In this document: positions 1 to 13,598 of the stretch, one piece after another
Layout of the letters: every line of letters begins with the position of its first letter
Position numbering within the stretch: the first letter of the stretch is position 1
DNA from: Rusavskia elegans
Taxonomy: Eukaryota; Ascomycota; Lecanoromycetes; Teloschistales; Teloschistaceae
Assembly: GCA_011316305.1 (NCBI GenBank)
Contig: SAUG01000052.1
Span: 310,001 to 374,000 of the forward strand
Length of the DNA stretch: 64,000 nt
Reading direction: 5' to 3'
Translations under genes and position numbers: made by a program
The notes under the pieces: generated by a model
Seen by the model: only the letters and a program-made list of their open reading frames with translations
Told to the model about the DNA's origin: nothing
Database searches by the model: none

Positions 1-1327
1 CCTCTCCTTCGTGGTGGGAACCATCATCCAAGGCTTGATATCACTTCAAAGTCCCTCGTACGAACCTCAGCAATGGCATGGCACCCTCCTCATCATGGCC
101 GTTGTCATGTTCTGCATCGTCTTCAATACGTCTCTAGCGAAGAAATTACCACTGATTGAGGGTTTCATCTTACTGCTCCATATCATTGGGCTTTTTGCTA
201 TCGTGATCCCTCTTTGGGTTCTCGCGCCCCGTAATACTCCAAGTGTCGCATTATTCCGTTTCAATAACGGCGGTAACTGGCCTACCATGGGAGTTGCGTA
301 TATGGTCGGTTTGCTTACTGCTTTGAGCTCGATGATGGGGTACGACTGCTCAGTGCATATGTGTAAGTCATTGCATCCCTTGATTGCGCCTTCTTCAACG
401 AGCTTCGAATCCTAAGGCTGACTATCGACAGCCGAAGAGATCAAAGATGCTTCCAGTACCCTTCCAAGAGCGATGTTGTGGGGGGTTGGCCTCAATGCAA
501 TACTGGGATATGTTGTCGTTATCACCCTTTGCTTTACCATTACCGATCCCAAGGCCCTCCTGGATAGCGATACCGGATTTCCATTCATTCAACTGTTCTT
601 CGATGTTACACACAGCTACACCGCCACAAATATCATGACGGCCATTATCATCATCAATATCGTTTCTGCGGTCATCAGCGAAATCGCCACGGCATCCCGA
701 CAAATCTGGTCCTTTGCCAGAGACGATGGGTTTCCCTTTTCGAATTTCCTGAAAAAGGTAAGCCGCCCCGGTGCCTGGAGAGAGAAAATGTCCTTGCGAA
801 ACAATATTTTCCACCATCTCACGCCACAAGATCCCCGTCTTGTTCAAAAGCCTAGATATTCGCTGCCGTGGAGACTGGCTGACTGCTAATAGGTGAGCCC
901 TGGATGGAACATCCCCCTCAACGCCGTTGTCGTCTCCTTCGGGTGCGGCGTTGCAATCTCCCTGATCAATCTCGGCTCCAGCGTGGCCCTCAACGCTATC
1001 GTCTCCCTGACTATGTCCGCATTGCTCAGCTCATATATGCTTTCGATCGGCTGCATCTTTCTGAAACGACTCCGCGGTGAGCCGCTACCTCCGTCAGCCT
1101 TTACCCTCGGGCGCTGGGGCTTGGTTATCAACGCAATCGCGCTGGGATTTCTCTCCACGTTCTTCGTTTTCTGCTTCTTCCCGACCGCGACACCGGTCGA
1201 TGCGAGCACTATGAATTGGAATATTGCCATGTTCGGCGGCATAACACTTTTTGCAACGATTTGGTATATCTTTACGGGCCATAAGAAGTATCGACCGCCT
1301 GTGGATATCCAGAACAGGAAGCTGTGA
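1..1327 (+). CDS. Amino-acid/GABA/choline-type permease (APC family), 5'-truncated by window edge
   Basis: Plasma-membrane amine or amino-acid importer of the fungal GABA/choline permease group. The 5' end lies outside the window, and the reading frame enters at base 2. Three exons are visible: up to 362, 432-757 and 893-1327. Introns 363-431 (GTAAGT...CAG) and 758-892 (GTAAGC...TAG, branch GACTGCTAAT) restore one frame. At the first junction the family motif H-M-S-E-E-I-K-D-A appears, which is the conserved stretch after the mid-protein helix. Several hydrophobic helices follow, including IIIINIVSAVISEIATASRQ and the typical R-Q-I-W-S-F-A-R-D-D-G-F-P. The protein ends with a short hydrophilic tail (KKYRPPVDIQNRKL). 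The substrate cannot be read from sequence. The stop codon is only 71 bp from the LTR of the transposon nest, so the 3' UTR probably runs into or ends just before it. Confidence 0.9.
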
Positions 1328-1398
1328 ACTATTGTAGCGGTATTCGCTGAGGTGTTAGACGGGGCAAATGAATCCAAAGGAAATAGACTATATGTATA

Positions 1399-1622
1399 TG
1401 TCAGCCGGCAGGAAGGAGTCATGTAATGATTGATTGATGATTGAGTGAAAATCTATAGAGAACTAGTTTATATGAAAAGTGGTAAGTGCCAAGGAGGCGC
1501 TAAGCCTATTTAGGACCACGCTAAACCTTATAGGGCAGATATACGTAACCTTAGCGAGTCTCAGCGAGAAATACTAAATGGCTTTTCTATAAATATTTTA
1601 TAATCGCTTCTATATACTAATA
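1399..1622. repeat. Left LTR of element A
   Basis: 224 bp; begins TGTCAGCC. Its outer half is nearly free of RIP while its inner half shows only C-to-T and G-to-A differences from the right LTR, plus one 3-nt indel near 1597. Confidence 0.88.
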
Positions 1623-1760
1623 TACGTCTTTAAAATTAATATATTATCGATAATAAATATAATCCTACTATTCTTTTTTTAATACTTTATTTTTCTTTTA
1701 AATTGAAGATTTTAAATTAATTTATAGAGGTATTTTAGTATTAAAAGCGGCGGTCGATTT

Positions 1761-2172
1761 TATAACGTCCCTATATATCAAAGGGCGTTACGTTCGAGCC
1801 TAGCTACAGCCGTAGGCGTAGTCCAAGCTATTAAATAGTAAAGGAATTCTAGTATAAATTATTATAATTAATCCCGCGTAGCCGCGAAAATATAGTTATA
1901 ATATTATAAAGCGTCTATATTATATAGATAGTTAAGAAAAAAATAGTAGAAATATATTTAATAATTATATTAATAACTAATAAAAGAAGCTATCTAATAG
2001 AAATAAAGAGCGATATATATAATAGAAATAGCCGATAGTACCGATAGATAGCTGTCCGTTAAAAGTCTCTATATAAAGATCGGCTATAGGCGACTATAGG
2101 CGGCTATAGTTAATTAGATTTGTTTATATAACTAATTTTCTAGCGTATTTCTATAGAATTGTAGATATAATA
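1761..2172 (-). repeat. 3' LTR of element B
   Basis: 412 bp, homologous to the LTRs of elements C and D in reverse orientation. It is bounded by TATAACG and its far end ATATAATA, with a purine-tract complement just inside. Confidence 0.85.
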
Positions 2173-4704
2173 TAGCCCTTTCTATATCGTTTCGCGTCTA
2201 GTTTTTTCCGTCTACAGGGTTTTTAAAGTCTAATCTTCTTTTACCTTTCTTCCTTTTTTAATATTATTATTATACGTTTTCAAAAAAGTAATTATTTAAA
2301 GTTCTTCTATCGAATTTAGACTAGAAGTATTATTATATCTTTTTTTATAGTCTTTATACTCGTAATCCTTTAAAAGAATATAAAGTTAAAGTAGATAGTA
2401 ATATCTATAGCGAGTATATTTAGGCCTAGAAATTTTACGATTTTTTAATTTCTAATACTATTTATATTATTAGCTTTTTTCTATTCGTATTTTCTTTTTA
2501 CTAATATATCTAGAGAAATATTTTAAAGATAAAAAAAATAAACTTTATTTTAATATCGGAAATATCTTTAATAAATATATCGAAGCGTATTATTATATCG
2601 AATCTTTTTTAGATTCTAAAAAGGAAATTCGTAATTAGTATCTTATTTAAAAATCGGATCTCCGCTGTCTTTTTAGAAAATAAAAGTATTTTATTATTTA
2701 TTATCGCGCTTTAGATAAATATAAAAGTAATTTTATCGTTTAAAAATAACGTATTCTATTTCGTTTTAACGAGCTTAACGATCTAGTTATATTCTACTCT
2801 TCTATTAGTTTTACGTTAACTATATAAAAGATATCTATTAAATTTATTTCCGGTTTCGATTCGGATAATTTAGATTAGTTTCTAAAGAAAGCCGATCTTT
2901 TTCTATTTCTAAAAACGTTAGAAACGAAAAAAAATATTTAATTAAAGATTCCTTTATATCTTTTTTATTAATTTCTAAATTAAATATCGATATTATAAAT
3001 TATATCTAGATTTTCCGATATTTTCGCTAATTTTTATTCTTTAGCGACTATTTTATCCTATAATAATAAAGTTAGAGATTATTAATCTTTTAGTTTTACG
3101 TTTAATATAGAATCTAGAATTCTATTTTCTAGATATATTTTTAGTTCGGACGTAGTATCGTATTCTATTCTTACTATTTATTTAATAATATTCTTATAGA
3201 TTTTTTTAATATCTTCTATCTATAATTTCTAGATTATTTTCTAGATTTTATTATATTTTAGTACTAGTTATAAAAGTAGATAATAATATTCTTTCTAGAT
3301 CTTTATTTCCTATACTTCGCCTCTTTTTTTAAAGGGATTATTAATTTTCTTAATTTAATTATAATCTATATTTAATATAATATCTAATTTTCTATATAGG
3401 AAGTTTTTATATATAAGAAAATATATTATCTATAGCTTTATCTTTCTTCCGACTATACTTTTTTATATCGGTATTCCGGAAATAGACTTTTTCTATTTAT
3501 TTCTAAATACGATATATTATCGATTACTTTTAACTATCGTAAAGTTTAAAACTTCTATAAATCTATTTTTTATTTCAACTTCTATTTCTATAATTTTATT
3601 ATCCTATTATAGAAATATTTAGATATATCTCTAAATTTATCTATATAGTCTTTTTATAATTTTATTTTCCTTTTCCCCGTTTACCAAAACTATAGTTTTA
3701 TAACTTCTAATTTTAATTTTAAGCGCTACTATAAAAGGTTTTTCGATTTTATATAGTCTAAATCCTAATATTAGCTTCTATTTCGCTTTTTTTAATTCTA
3801 TAGGATACTATCCTATTTCCTTTTTATCTAATAGATAGATAAAGTATTTATTATTATAGTAGACTATCTAACTTTCTATAATATATTCTCTAACTTCTTT
3901 TTTAGGTAATTTCTCTATTATTTTAAACTAGTATTCTATTATCTCTATTATCTTTTTAGTTAGATAATTTCTTTTAAAATATTCTATCTTTTTATATAAA
4001 TAATAAACTTTAGTCCGCGATCCTTTATTCTTAGTAGTATTAAACTCTATTAAGTTTTTTTTAGGCTATCTTTTAACGGGTCCTATTTTACTAAATATTT
4101 ATTTATCTAGATATATTTTATACTATCTAGTATTAATTCTAATCGTTATTTTAATAAAAAATACTAGTAAATTTAGTTTTTTAATTACTTTTATAACTTT
4201 TATAACTTTTATATAAAATCTTTTATAGAAATAGACTTTTAGAATTAAATCTTTTTAGTCTATTTTATATACTAATATTTTAAACTAAATAGTATAAATA
4301 GTTACCGACTTTTACTATTTTAGAACTATTAGTTTCTTTTCTATTATTCTATTTTTATTATTATTTCCGAAAGTTTCTTTTATAGCTATAATTAGATTAT
4401 CGAAAATATAAAAGATTTATAATATTTTATTTTTTTTTTAACTTTTCGGATTATTAAAATAGTTTTTTATATAGAGTTTTACCTAGTTAAAAGCTATTTT
4501 TCCTAGATATAATATTATAAATAGAATTTTAATTATTTTATTTAGAAACTGATTTATATATAATACGAAATAGATATTTATTTAAATAAATTAAAATTTT
4601 AAAAATCTTTTATTTTTTTTATAGATATTAGGCGTAGCTGCTTTAATAGTATCGCTTCGATCTATAGGATAGGATAACGAGACTAATATAATAAATTATT
4701 AAAA

Positions 4705-4808
4705 TATAATATTTCTATATATTAAAGGATATTATATTCGAGTTTAACTATAGCCGTAGACGTAGTCCGAGTTACTAAATAGTAAAGGAGTCCTAGTATA
4801 GATTATTA
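4705..4808 (-). repeat. 5' LTR of element B, first part (interrupted by element C)
   Basis: 104 bp of the LTR; the remaining 307 bp resume at 8160 after element C. The split point carries the duplicated TATTA of element C (4804-4808 and 8155-8159), and the two parts add up to the length of the intact LTR at 1761-2172. Confidence 0.85.
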
Positions 4809-5218
4809 TATTACGTCCACGACTCCATAGAAATTCTCTGGAAGAATTAGTTAAACAAGCGAATCTAATTATCTATAGCCGCGTATAGCCGCTATAGCCG
4901 CTCTTTCTAATAGAATTTTTAATAGACGGCTATCTATCGGCTATTATAGCTACTTTTACTATATATATCGCTTATTATTTCTATAGATAGATTTTCTTGT
5001 TAGTTATTAATATAATTATTAAATACGTTTCTACTATTTTCTTTTTAATTACTTTATAATAAAAATACTTTATAATATTATAACCGTATCTCTATAGTTA
5101 TATAGAATTAGTTATAATAATTTATATTAGAATTTCTTTATTATTTAATAGTTCGAACTATATCTATAACTATAGCTAGACTCGAATATAATATCTTCTA
5201 ATATATAGGAACGTTATA
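4809..5218 (+). repeat. 5' LTR of element C
   Basis: 410 bp, paired with 7745-8154. It contains the short motif CTATAGCCGC repeated several times, a signature of this LTR family in all three AT-rich blocks. Confidence 0.9.
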
Positions 5219-5289
5219 TTTTAATAATTTACTATATTAGTCTCGTTATCCCGATCTATATATCGAAGCGATACTATTAAAATAGTAAT

Positions 5290-7730
5290 ATTAAATATCT
5301 ATAAAAAAGATAAAAAATCTTTAAAACTATAGATTATTTAAAAAAATATCTTTTTTATATTATACGTAAACTAGTTTCTAAATAAAGTAATTAAAATTCT
5401 ATTTATAATATTATATTTTAAAAGGACTGCTTTTAATTAGGTATAGTCTCGAGTAGAAAATTACTTCGATAACCTAGAAAGATAGAGAAAAAATAAAATA
5501 TTATAGATTTTCTATACCTTCAGTAATTTTATTATAGCTATAAAAAAAATCTTCGGAAATAATAATAAAAATAGGATAATAAATAGAAAACTAATAGTTT
5601 TAAAATAATAGAAATTAGTAGCTATCTATACTATTTAGTTTAGAACGTTAGCTTATAAAATAAACTAGGAAGATTTAGTTCTAAAAGCCTATTTCTATAA
5701 AAAAATTCTAGATAAAAATTAAAAAAACTATAGTAGTAATTAAAAAACCGGATTCGCTAGCAGACTTTATTAAATTTATAATAAAAATTAATACTAGGTA
5801 GTATAAAATATATCTAGATAAATAGGCGTTTAATAAAATAAAATCTATTAAAAAAAAATCTAGAAGAAATCTAATAGAATTTAATACTACCGAAACTAAA
5901 AGATTAAAAACTAAAACTTATTATTTATATAGAAAAACTGGATACTTTAAAAAAAATTATCTAACTAAAAAAATAATTAAAGTAATCGAATATTTTTTTA
6001 AAATAATAGAAAAATTATCTAATAAATATATAGTAAAAAGCTAGTTAGTCTACTATAACGATACTTATCCTATCTATCTATCGGATAAAAAAGAAATAGG
6101 ATATTATTTTAAAGAATCTAGAAAAATATAGAAAATAAAGCTAATAATCGATTTTAAATTATATAAAACTAAAAGACCTTTTATAGTAATATTTAAAATT
6201 AAAATCGGAAGCTAATAAATAATAGCTTTTATAAATAGAAAAGAAGATAATAAAATTATAAAAGGATTCTATAATAAAATTAAAGGATATCTCTATAGAA
6301 AAATAATAAATAATAATAGAATTTTCGACGTCGAAGTTAAAATAAAATATAGATTAATTAGAATATTAAGTTTTACTATAATCGAAAGTTAAAGAAATTA
6401 TATTATTTTAGAAAATAAGTAGAAAAAATCGATATTAGAAAAACTAATAGAAAAGAATACTATTAGTAAAAAATTAGAACTATAAATAATATATCTCCTA
6501 GCCTATAAAAATCTTTTATATAAAGAAAGAAATATTATTTTAGTAATAAATTATAAAGAAATTAAAGATTTAAATAAAAAATTTAAAGAAGATAGAGAAA
6601 TTTAAAAAATAAAGATTTAGAAAAAATACTATTATCTTTTCTAATAATTTACTAAAAAATATAATAAAAATAAAAAAATAATCTAGTAACTTTAAATAAA
6701 TTATATTAAAAATATATACCAGAATATAGTTAAAGCTATAGATAAAATCGAATATTATAAACTAAACCAAGTAAATTAGAATAAAAGAATACCGAACCTA
6801 GTATTTAGCATTTAATCTAGAAATAAAAAATTCGATTAATATCTGTCTTTATTATTATAGAATAAAATAGTTACTAAAAAATAAAAATTAGTAAAACTAT
6901 TAGAAAAATCGGAAATAATTTATAATACAGATATATAATCCGAAATATATAAAAATAGTAGTAAAAAAATCTTCTTTAAAATTCTATATCTTCTACGAAT
7001 TAAAAAAAGTTAAAATCATTTAAAAATTAATTAAGATTATCCGAACTAAAATCAAGAATTAATTTAATAGACGTCTTTTACGCGGCTAGTATAAAACTAA
7101 CGGAAAAATAAAATATAATCGGATTATTAAATTTATTAAATCTAGAAAATACGTATTATTTCTAAACGATAAAATTACTTTTATATTTATCTAAAACGCG
7201 ATAATAAATAATAAAATACTTTTATTTACTAAAGAGTCGGCGGAAATCTAACTTTTAAATTAAATATTTATTACAAATTTCCTTTTTGGAATTAAAAAAG
7301 GACTCGATATAACGGCGAGTTTCGGAATATTTATTAAAAATACCTGCGATATTAAAACGAAGTTTATTCTTTTTATCTTTAAAATACTTTCCTATAGGAA
7401 TTAGTATAAAATAAAGAAAAATAAAAAAAATAAAAAAAATAATATATAGATAGTATTAGATATTAGAAGATTATATGATTTTTAAACTCGAGTATATTTA
7501 CTATAAATATTACTACTAACCTCGATTTTATATTCTTTTAAAAGATTATAGATATATAAAAAATAAAAAAAAGATATTATAACTCTTTTTAACTAGATAC
7601 GACGAAAAGATTTTAGTTAATTTCCTTTTTAAAAACGTATAATAAAGATATTAACGAAGAAAAGAAAGAAAAGAAAAAAAAAACCCCTTTTTATACCCTA
7701 TATACGGTTTTTACGTTAGGTAAAAAGCGA
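5290..7730 (+). pseudogene. RIP-degraded gag-like reading frame of element C
   Basis: A retrotransposon structural (nucleocapsid) gene remnant. The clearest landmark is the CCHC zinc knuckle at 5919-5960. Codons at the four metal-ligand positions are TAT, TAT, TAC and TAT, with spacing C-x2-C-x4-H-x4-C kept exactly; each differs from a Cys or His codon by one RIP-type transition. Around it the frame is Lys/Asp/Glu-rich, and its stops are the TAG/TAA expected from CAG, CAA or TGG. The frame continues downstream of the knuckle for more than 1 kb without any recognisable polymerase motif. Frame borders are approximate. Confidence 0.6.
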
Positions 7731-7744
7731 TATAAAGAAGGCCG

Positions 7745-8154
7745 TATTACGTCTATAATTCTATAGAGGTTTTTTAGAAAGATTAACTAGGTAAGTAAAT
7801 CTAATTATCTATAGCCGTATATAGCTACTATAGTCGCCTTTTCTAATAGGATTTTTAGTAGATAGCTATCTATCGGCTACTATAGCTACTTTTATTATAT
7901 ATATCGTTTTTTATTCCTATAGATAGATTCTTCTATTAGTTATTAATATAATTATTAAATACGTTTCTACTATTCTCTTTTTAATTACTTTATAACGAAA
8001 ATACTTTATAATATCGTAACTGTACCTCTACAGCTATATAGGATTAGTTATAATAACCTACGTTAGAATTCCCTTACTATTTAATAGCTCGGACTACGTC
8101 CACGGTTGTAGCTAGGTTCGAACACAACGCCTTCTGATATATAGAGACGTTATA
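7745..8154 (+). repeat. 3' LTR of element C
   Basis: 410 bp, the pair of 4809-5218. Followed directly by target duplication TATTA (8155-8159) and the resumed LTR of element B. Confidence 0.9.
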
Positions 8155-8471
8155 TATTATAACTAATCCCGTATAGCCGCGAAGGTATAATTATAATATT
8201 ATAAAATATCTATATTATATAGATAAATAAAAAAAGAATCGTAGAAATATATTTAATAATTATATTAGTAACTAATAAAAAAAGCTATCTAATAGAAATA
8301 AAAAGCGATATATATAATAAAAGTAGCTAATAGTACCGATAGATAGCCGTCCGCTAAAAGTTTCTATATAGAGGTCGGCTATAGTAACTATAGACGGCTA
8401 TAGTTAATTAGATTCGCTTATATAGCTAATCTTCCAGCGTGTTTCTATGGAATCGTGGACGTAATAGATTT

Positions 8472-11400
8472 AATAGAATTTAATTATAAATTTGGCTTGT
8501 AATTTTAGAATTCGATAAATTGGATGAATTATTTATAATATAATAGAACTAGCGCTTTTATAAAGCTATTAGCTAGACTTTCTACGAAAGCGATCTATTT
8601 AATATTAATATTTTTATTTTTAATTTTCTAGCGGAACTAATAACGATATATATCTATATAACGGAACTTCGTTATAAACTATAAACTATTACTAGTAAAG
8701 ATCCGAATAGTCTATATATTATTATACTAAATTTATATAATATAATCGGAATCTAATAAAATTTTACTAAAAAATCTTTTCTATTATATTACTTTCTTCG
8801 CCGTTACTATGATAGCGAGAAGCCCTACTTTTATTAAATTTATTATTACGGTTTTTTATTTGGATACTCGCCAGTTAATTATACCGTTAAATAATTTAAA
8901 ATTATATCTCTAAAAGTTATAGTAAATTACCGGATTATCGGTAAATAAAACGTCTAAAAAGACGAGAAATATAATATAAAGATTATATAATATATTGTAT
9001 ATAATAGTATCGTATTTTATATAATTGAAATATTATAATATTTATTCGGTTGTAGTCTAATACTCTACGGTAGGATTAGTTATAAATTTTAAAAGTTTTA
9101 ATATTATAAAAGCGATATCCGGTCGAGTTATAACGGCAGCGAAATTAATTAAGCCTATATATTACTAGTAGGCGTAGATCTATTAAAACGTTATTTATCT
9201 AGTATTTTTAAATAACGTTTTCGTATTCGATAGAAGCGAACTAGGATATCTGACCGTAAATTTAACATTGAATTTAACGATAAGCTTATTAATATAGCTA
9301 TTTTAATAAAGGTAAAGTCGACGATTAAATCTATTATAAAATACTCTGATTTCTAGAAACTATTCGATTTTTTTTAGATAATATAGTTTATAGGCTTTAA
9401 AAAACTTAGTTTAAAACTCGTCTATTTTATATATATTACGTTATTTATAAATAATAGTAATATTATCGTTAAAAAAATAGTATAATATATTCGATAATAA
9501 ATAAATATTTCGTTTCTGGTATCTAAATAAATTCGAGATTGTTTAATATATTTAAAAAACAATTGAACTATAATATAAAAGATTATTTAAATCTAAATTA
9601 TATTTATAGTAGTAAAAATAGTACTTTTGATTCTTTCTATTTTTATAGAAGTTTAATATATATTACTTTATCTATATCGCTGTGAGCGAAGGTATTTACC
9701 GTATTATACTAATAAATTTTAAGGCCGAATACTATTATAATCGTTATAAAAACTCGAAAGATATATATTACTAGCGTAGCTACGTATATATTTAATTCGA
9801 TTTATTATATATCGCTTCCAGTATAGAATCTCGCTTCAAATTTAAAAAGGAATATCTAATTATCTAGTTTATATTTAAATATCTTTATAAAAAAAATAGA
9901 AGTTTTTTCTATCTTTTCTATATATTTATATAGAACCTCGCGCTAGATTTACTTTCTATAAAACTATTTAACTTTTAATTTTATAATATTTATAAATTTT
10001 ATATAATAGAACTATTTAAATATTTTATTCCAGTTCTTTAGTTCGAAAAAAAGCTAGTCGTAATAGATTTTTATCGATAACGAATTTAAAGTTTATATAA
10101 TCTAAAATAATAGAATCTTTTTTTTATAATATATATAAACGGCGATAAATATTATAAATACTATATAAAATAATTGAATTATTTTATTTACTATTTTATC
10201 TAATTCTATTATATATAATATTATTTTAAATTTTCGCTAGCGTTTTACTATATTAGATAAGATAAAATCTTTATTATATTTAAAACGATAATATTTACGA
10301 ATTTTCTTTAATAGAAAGTCTTTTAATTTTTCTAGTTTTTTTAAAATATATATATTATTAATTATATACTTTTCTATTATATTATCTAGAATTTTATTAT
10401 TATTATAAAAGTCTTTTCGGATATTATCTATAGAAAGAAAAATATTTTTACTTTCTAAAGTTAAAAAATTTAGTAATAGTAGATAGAATTTTGATATTTC
10501 CTTTTTTTTTCCTTTTTCTATTTATTTTAGAATTACTAGAATAGAAAGAATAAAAGGAATTAGAAAAGTAACTATATAGTTATTTTTATCGCTATCCGAT
10601 AAAATATTTTCGATTATATAAAAGGGTTCTATATAAAGAATCTCGAATATAAAATATAGAAATAGTTTCTTTTCTAATTATATAATATTAATTTCGTTAG
10701 ATTTATAAAATAAAATTTTATCGAAAGTAATATTATAAATCCGGATAATTTTATATTAGCTGGATATTTATATATTTAATAGTTTTTTATTTTTTTATAA
10801 TCTATAAAAAATTCTAGATAAATTCGAAGTACTATTTTTTTTTATAAGAAATTAATTTATTAAACGGATATACTTTATATTTAAAAATTTTTAAATAGTT
10901 AAAATTTAGCCGATTGATAATTACTATTTAGAAAGGAGATTTCTATTTATATTTATTTATTAGAGTACGATTTATTAGAAGATATACTATTTATATATAC
11001 TAGAACGAAAGATAGATAAATAAATTTACTTCTATATTTATAACTTTAACTTTTATTATTAGAATTTCGTCTTTATATTTCGAATAACTATTTTACGTTA
11101 GAATATCCGGAGCTAACGGCTTCTATATAATATTTTACTCGGTAATAAATTCTTAGAATTTCTGGTCTAATAAAATTTTTCTATCTAAACGGATAAATAC
11201 TATTTTTCTATTAAAACGTACTTAAATTATTTTAATTATTTTACGAAGAATATTTGGTATTATATTTTTATAGTAATAAATAAACACTATTTAAAAGTTC
11301 GTTTCTATATATACGATATATAAAATCTATTAGTTTTTATTTAATATAACTATTAATTAGATAAAATCGTATATAATACGATAAAAGGATTTATCGTATA

Positions 11401-13377
11401 TTTTTATTTTAAAAGATGATTTTAATACTATCTAATAAACTTTTAATAATATATATACTTCGCACTCGTTTATTATAGAAATTTTATCTTTATTAATAAC
11501 TTTTATCTTTTTAATAGCTTCGGCGAAATATTAGATAATATTATTACCGGCGTAAATAAAAAGCTAATACTAGTTATATATAGATTCTAATTTAATTAAT
11601 ATTGGAAATATTACTATTAAAACTATTATATTTAAGATTTTAGCTAAATTATTTTCGAATAGATAATAATCTCCAATTTTAGTAAACGAAAAAACTATTT
11701 CGCCGGAACGTTTTCTTATATAGTAATTAAAGCTATCGATATATAGATCGCTTTTATCTTCGAAAATACTAGCGGAAATCTGATTAGTAATAAAATTTAA
11801 AATATATATAATATTTATAATTATAATAAATTTTCTTTAAATTAAAATTATAATAATAATTTTAATATAGCTATATATAACGATTCGTTTTTATCGGATT
11901 TCTATAAAAAGAATAGAATTATCGATATAATTTCTTTTTTTAATAAACCTATATTCATTTATATCGTTATAGACGTTAATAGCTAATCTATTATCGAGAA
12001 TCTATAATAAATAGAAGACGTAGTCGACAGCGAATACTTTAGAGAAAATAGTAAAAATACTATAATTCTATATATACTAAAAGGAAAAAAGTTAAAAGTT
12101 TTAAAATTTTTTTTTTTTCTTTTTCGTTTTATTTTTTATTTTCTATTTCTTTACTTTTTTTAGAATTTATTCTACGTTTATTTTAGTTTATAGATTATTT
12201 ATTATCTCTTCTATCTTCTTTTTTATAATTAAATTAGGTTTAAAACTTTTATCTGGTTTTTTAAATCGATCGGAATAGAGGTAATTGTAGTTATTATACT
12301 ATTTTAATTTACTATAAATATATTCTTTTTTTAATAGATTATTAGATTTTCTTTAAAATAAAAGGTTACGCGATAGTTTATTATTCGTTTATTTAGGCGT
12401 ACCTATAGAAAATACTAAATAAATAGCTATTATACGGAAATTTTTAATATTATAGATATAAATATATTAGCGAAACTTTTTTACTAGATTAAAAAAATAA
12501 ATTTTATAGTTAGTATTTATTCCGATTATATATTTATATATTTAAGTAAATACTAGAATATATTTAATAATTATAATAATAAAATTACGAAAATATCTCC
12601 GTATATCTACTATTTCTACTATTTTCTACTCTTTCGTTTAAATATATATTTATATTTATTTATCGATCTATATTTTAATCTATTGTTTTAAAATTAGTTC
12701 TTTTATAAGCTTCGCGTATTAATATTCGAATTTAAAGGTTCTAGCTTCGTCTAATAAAGCGAATTTAATTTTAAAAATTTATAGAAAATTCTATCAATAG
12801 ATTTCCGTCTTTTAAATAAAGATATAGTTTTATACTATAATTATTTCTTAAATAAATTCGTTAATTTTATTAAATATATTAAATTTCTTTTTCTATTAAA
12901 TTACTTTTATTTTATATTATTTTAAACAGGCGTTATAAACGGATACGGCGTTTACTATAGTAATTATATCCGCGTTATCTGAAATATTTAATTTAGATTC
13001 TATTAGCCTAGCTATATATTATAGTTTGGTTAATATTAATAGATTAATAAAATTCTAGATTAAAAGATCTATAGCTTTATTTTTTACCGTAGAAATCTAG
13101 ATATTCCAGTTTTTAACTTTATCGAATTTTAGCTCGCGTTGATTTATTTTAAATTCTTAAGTAAATATATTAAAAAAGAAAAAAAAAATCTTTCGGTAAA
13201 ATATAAATTCATTTCTAGTAGATTTAATTAATTAAATAATTATAAATAAATTGTAAATAATTCGTTAAAAGGTCCGCGATAGAACTTTCTACGGCTTTAT
13301 TATATCGTAAAAAATAATTGTTTAAATAATTTTTAATTAATTATAAATATAGAGATATATACTATCGGATTTATAAT
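8472..13377. other. Internal AT-rich sequence of element A, unidentified content
   Basis: About 4.9 kb of RIP-mutated sequence belonging to the outer element. CG dinucleotides persist while TG and CA are rare. No frame on either strand gave me a motif I trust. A few stretches (for example around 9100-9330) keep a frame with only RIP-type stops, so a former polyprotein is likely. Confidence 0.5.
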
Positions 13378-13598
13378 TATTAGCCGGCAGGAAGAAATTA
13401 TATAATAATTAATTAATAATTAAGTAAAAATCTATAGAGAACTAGTTTATATAAAAAGTAGTAAGTGCCAAGGAGGCGCTAAACCTATTTAGGACCACGC
13501 TAAACCTTATAGGGCAGGTACACGTGACCTCAGCGAGTCTCAGCGAGAAATGCCAACTGGCTTCTCCATGAACACATGATCGCTCCTACATGCTGACA
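13378..13598. repeat. Right LTR of element A
   Basis: 221 bp. The inner part (13378-13440) is RIP-mutated and the outer part is close to pristine, ending GCTGACA, the mirror image of the state of the left LTR. Confidence 0.88.

Larger units (their letters stand above)
4809..8154 (+). mobile_element. Innermost LTR retrotransposon (element C), gag-bearing, apparently pol-less
   Basis: 3346 bp with 410-bp LTRs at 4809-5218 and 7745-8154, starting TATTACG (from TGTTACG) and ending CGTTATA (from CGTTACA), duplication TATTA. The internal region is 2.5 kb and ends in a purine-rich stretch just before the 3' LTR (TATAAAGAAGGCCG). It encodes a degraded gag with a zinc knuckle. The remaining internal sequence to about 7700 keeps one biased frame but shows no reverse transcriptase or integrase motif. 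It shares the LTR with element D, which has pol but no gag. Confidence 0.9.
1761..8466 (-). mobile_element. Nested LTR retrotransposon (element B), reverse orientation, gag-type, RIP-mutated
   Basis: Inserted in element A with duplication GATTT (1756-1760 and 8467-8471). Its 3' LTR is 1761-2172, its internal region 2173-4704, and its 5' LTR is split: 4705-4808 and 8160-8466, because element C landed inside it. Net size is about 3.36 kb. The internal region is the inverted counterpart of element C, so 1761-4800 and 5110-8154 form a large inverted repeat. On the minus strand a degraded CCHC zinc knuckle is visible near 3967-4010 (Tyr codons replacing Cys and His, as expected from RIP). No reverse transcriptase motif was found, so this looks like a non-autonomous gag-bearing copy. 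Confidence 0.88.
1399..13598. mobile_element. Outer LTR retrotransposon of the nest (element A), RIP-mutated, superfamily undetermined
   Basis: Direct repeats 1399-1622 and 13378-13598 are LTRs. They start TGTCAGC and end GCTGACA (in the RIP-altered copy ends TATTAGC and TACTAATA) and are flanked by the 5-bp duplication GTATA (1394-1398 and 13599-13603). Without the inserted elements B and C the element would be about 5.5 kb. Its internal part is 1623-1755 plus 8472-13377, AT-rich and strongly RIP-mutated. I could not find a convincing reverse transcriptase, integrase or zinc-knuckle motif in it on either strand, so orientation and superfamily remain open; size would suit Copia or a small Gypsy element. 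The boundary and duplication evidence is strong, the classification is not. Confidence 0.85.

Noticed and set aside
1399..13598. The flanking 220-bp direct repeats as a segmental duplication or very long target duplication
   Set aside because: TGTCAGC...GCTGACA ends and the GTATA 5-bp duplication outside both copies show they are LTRs.
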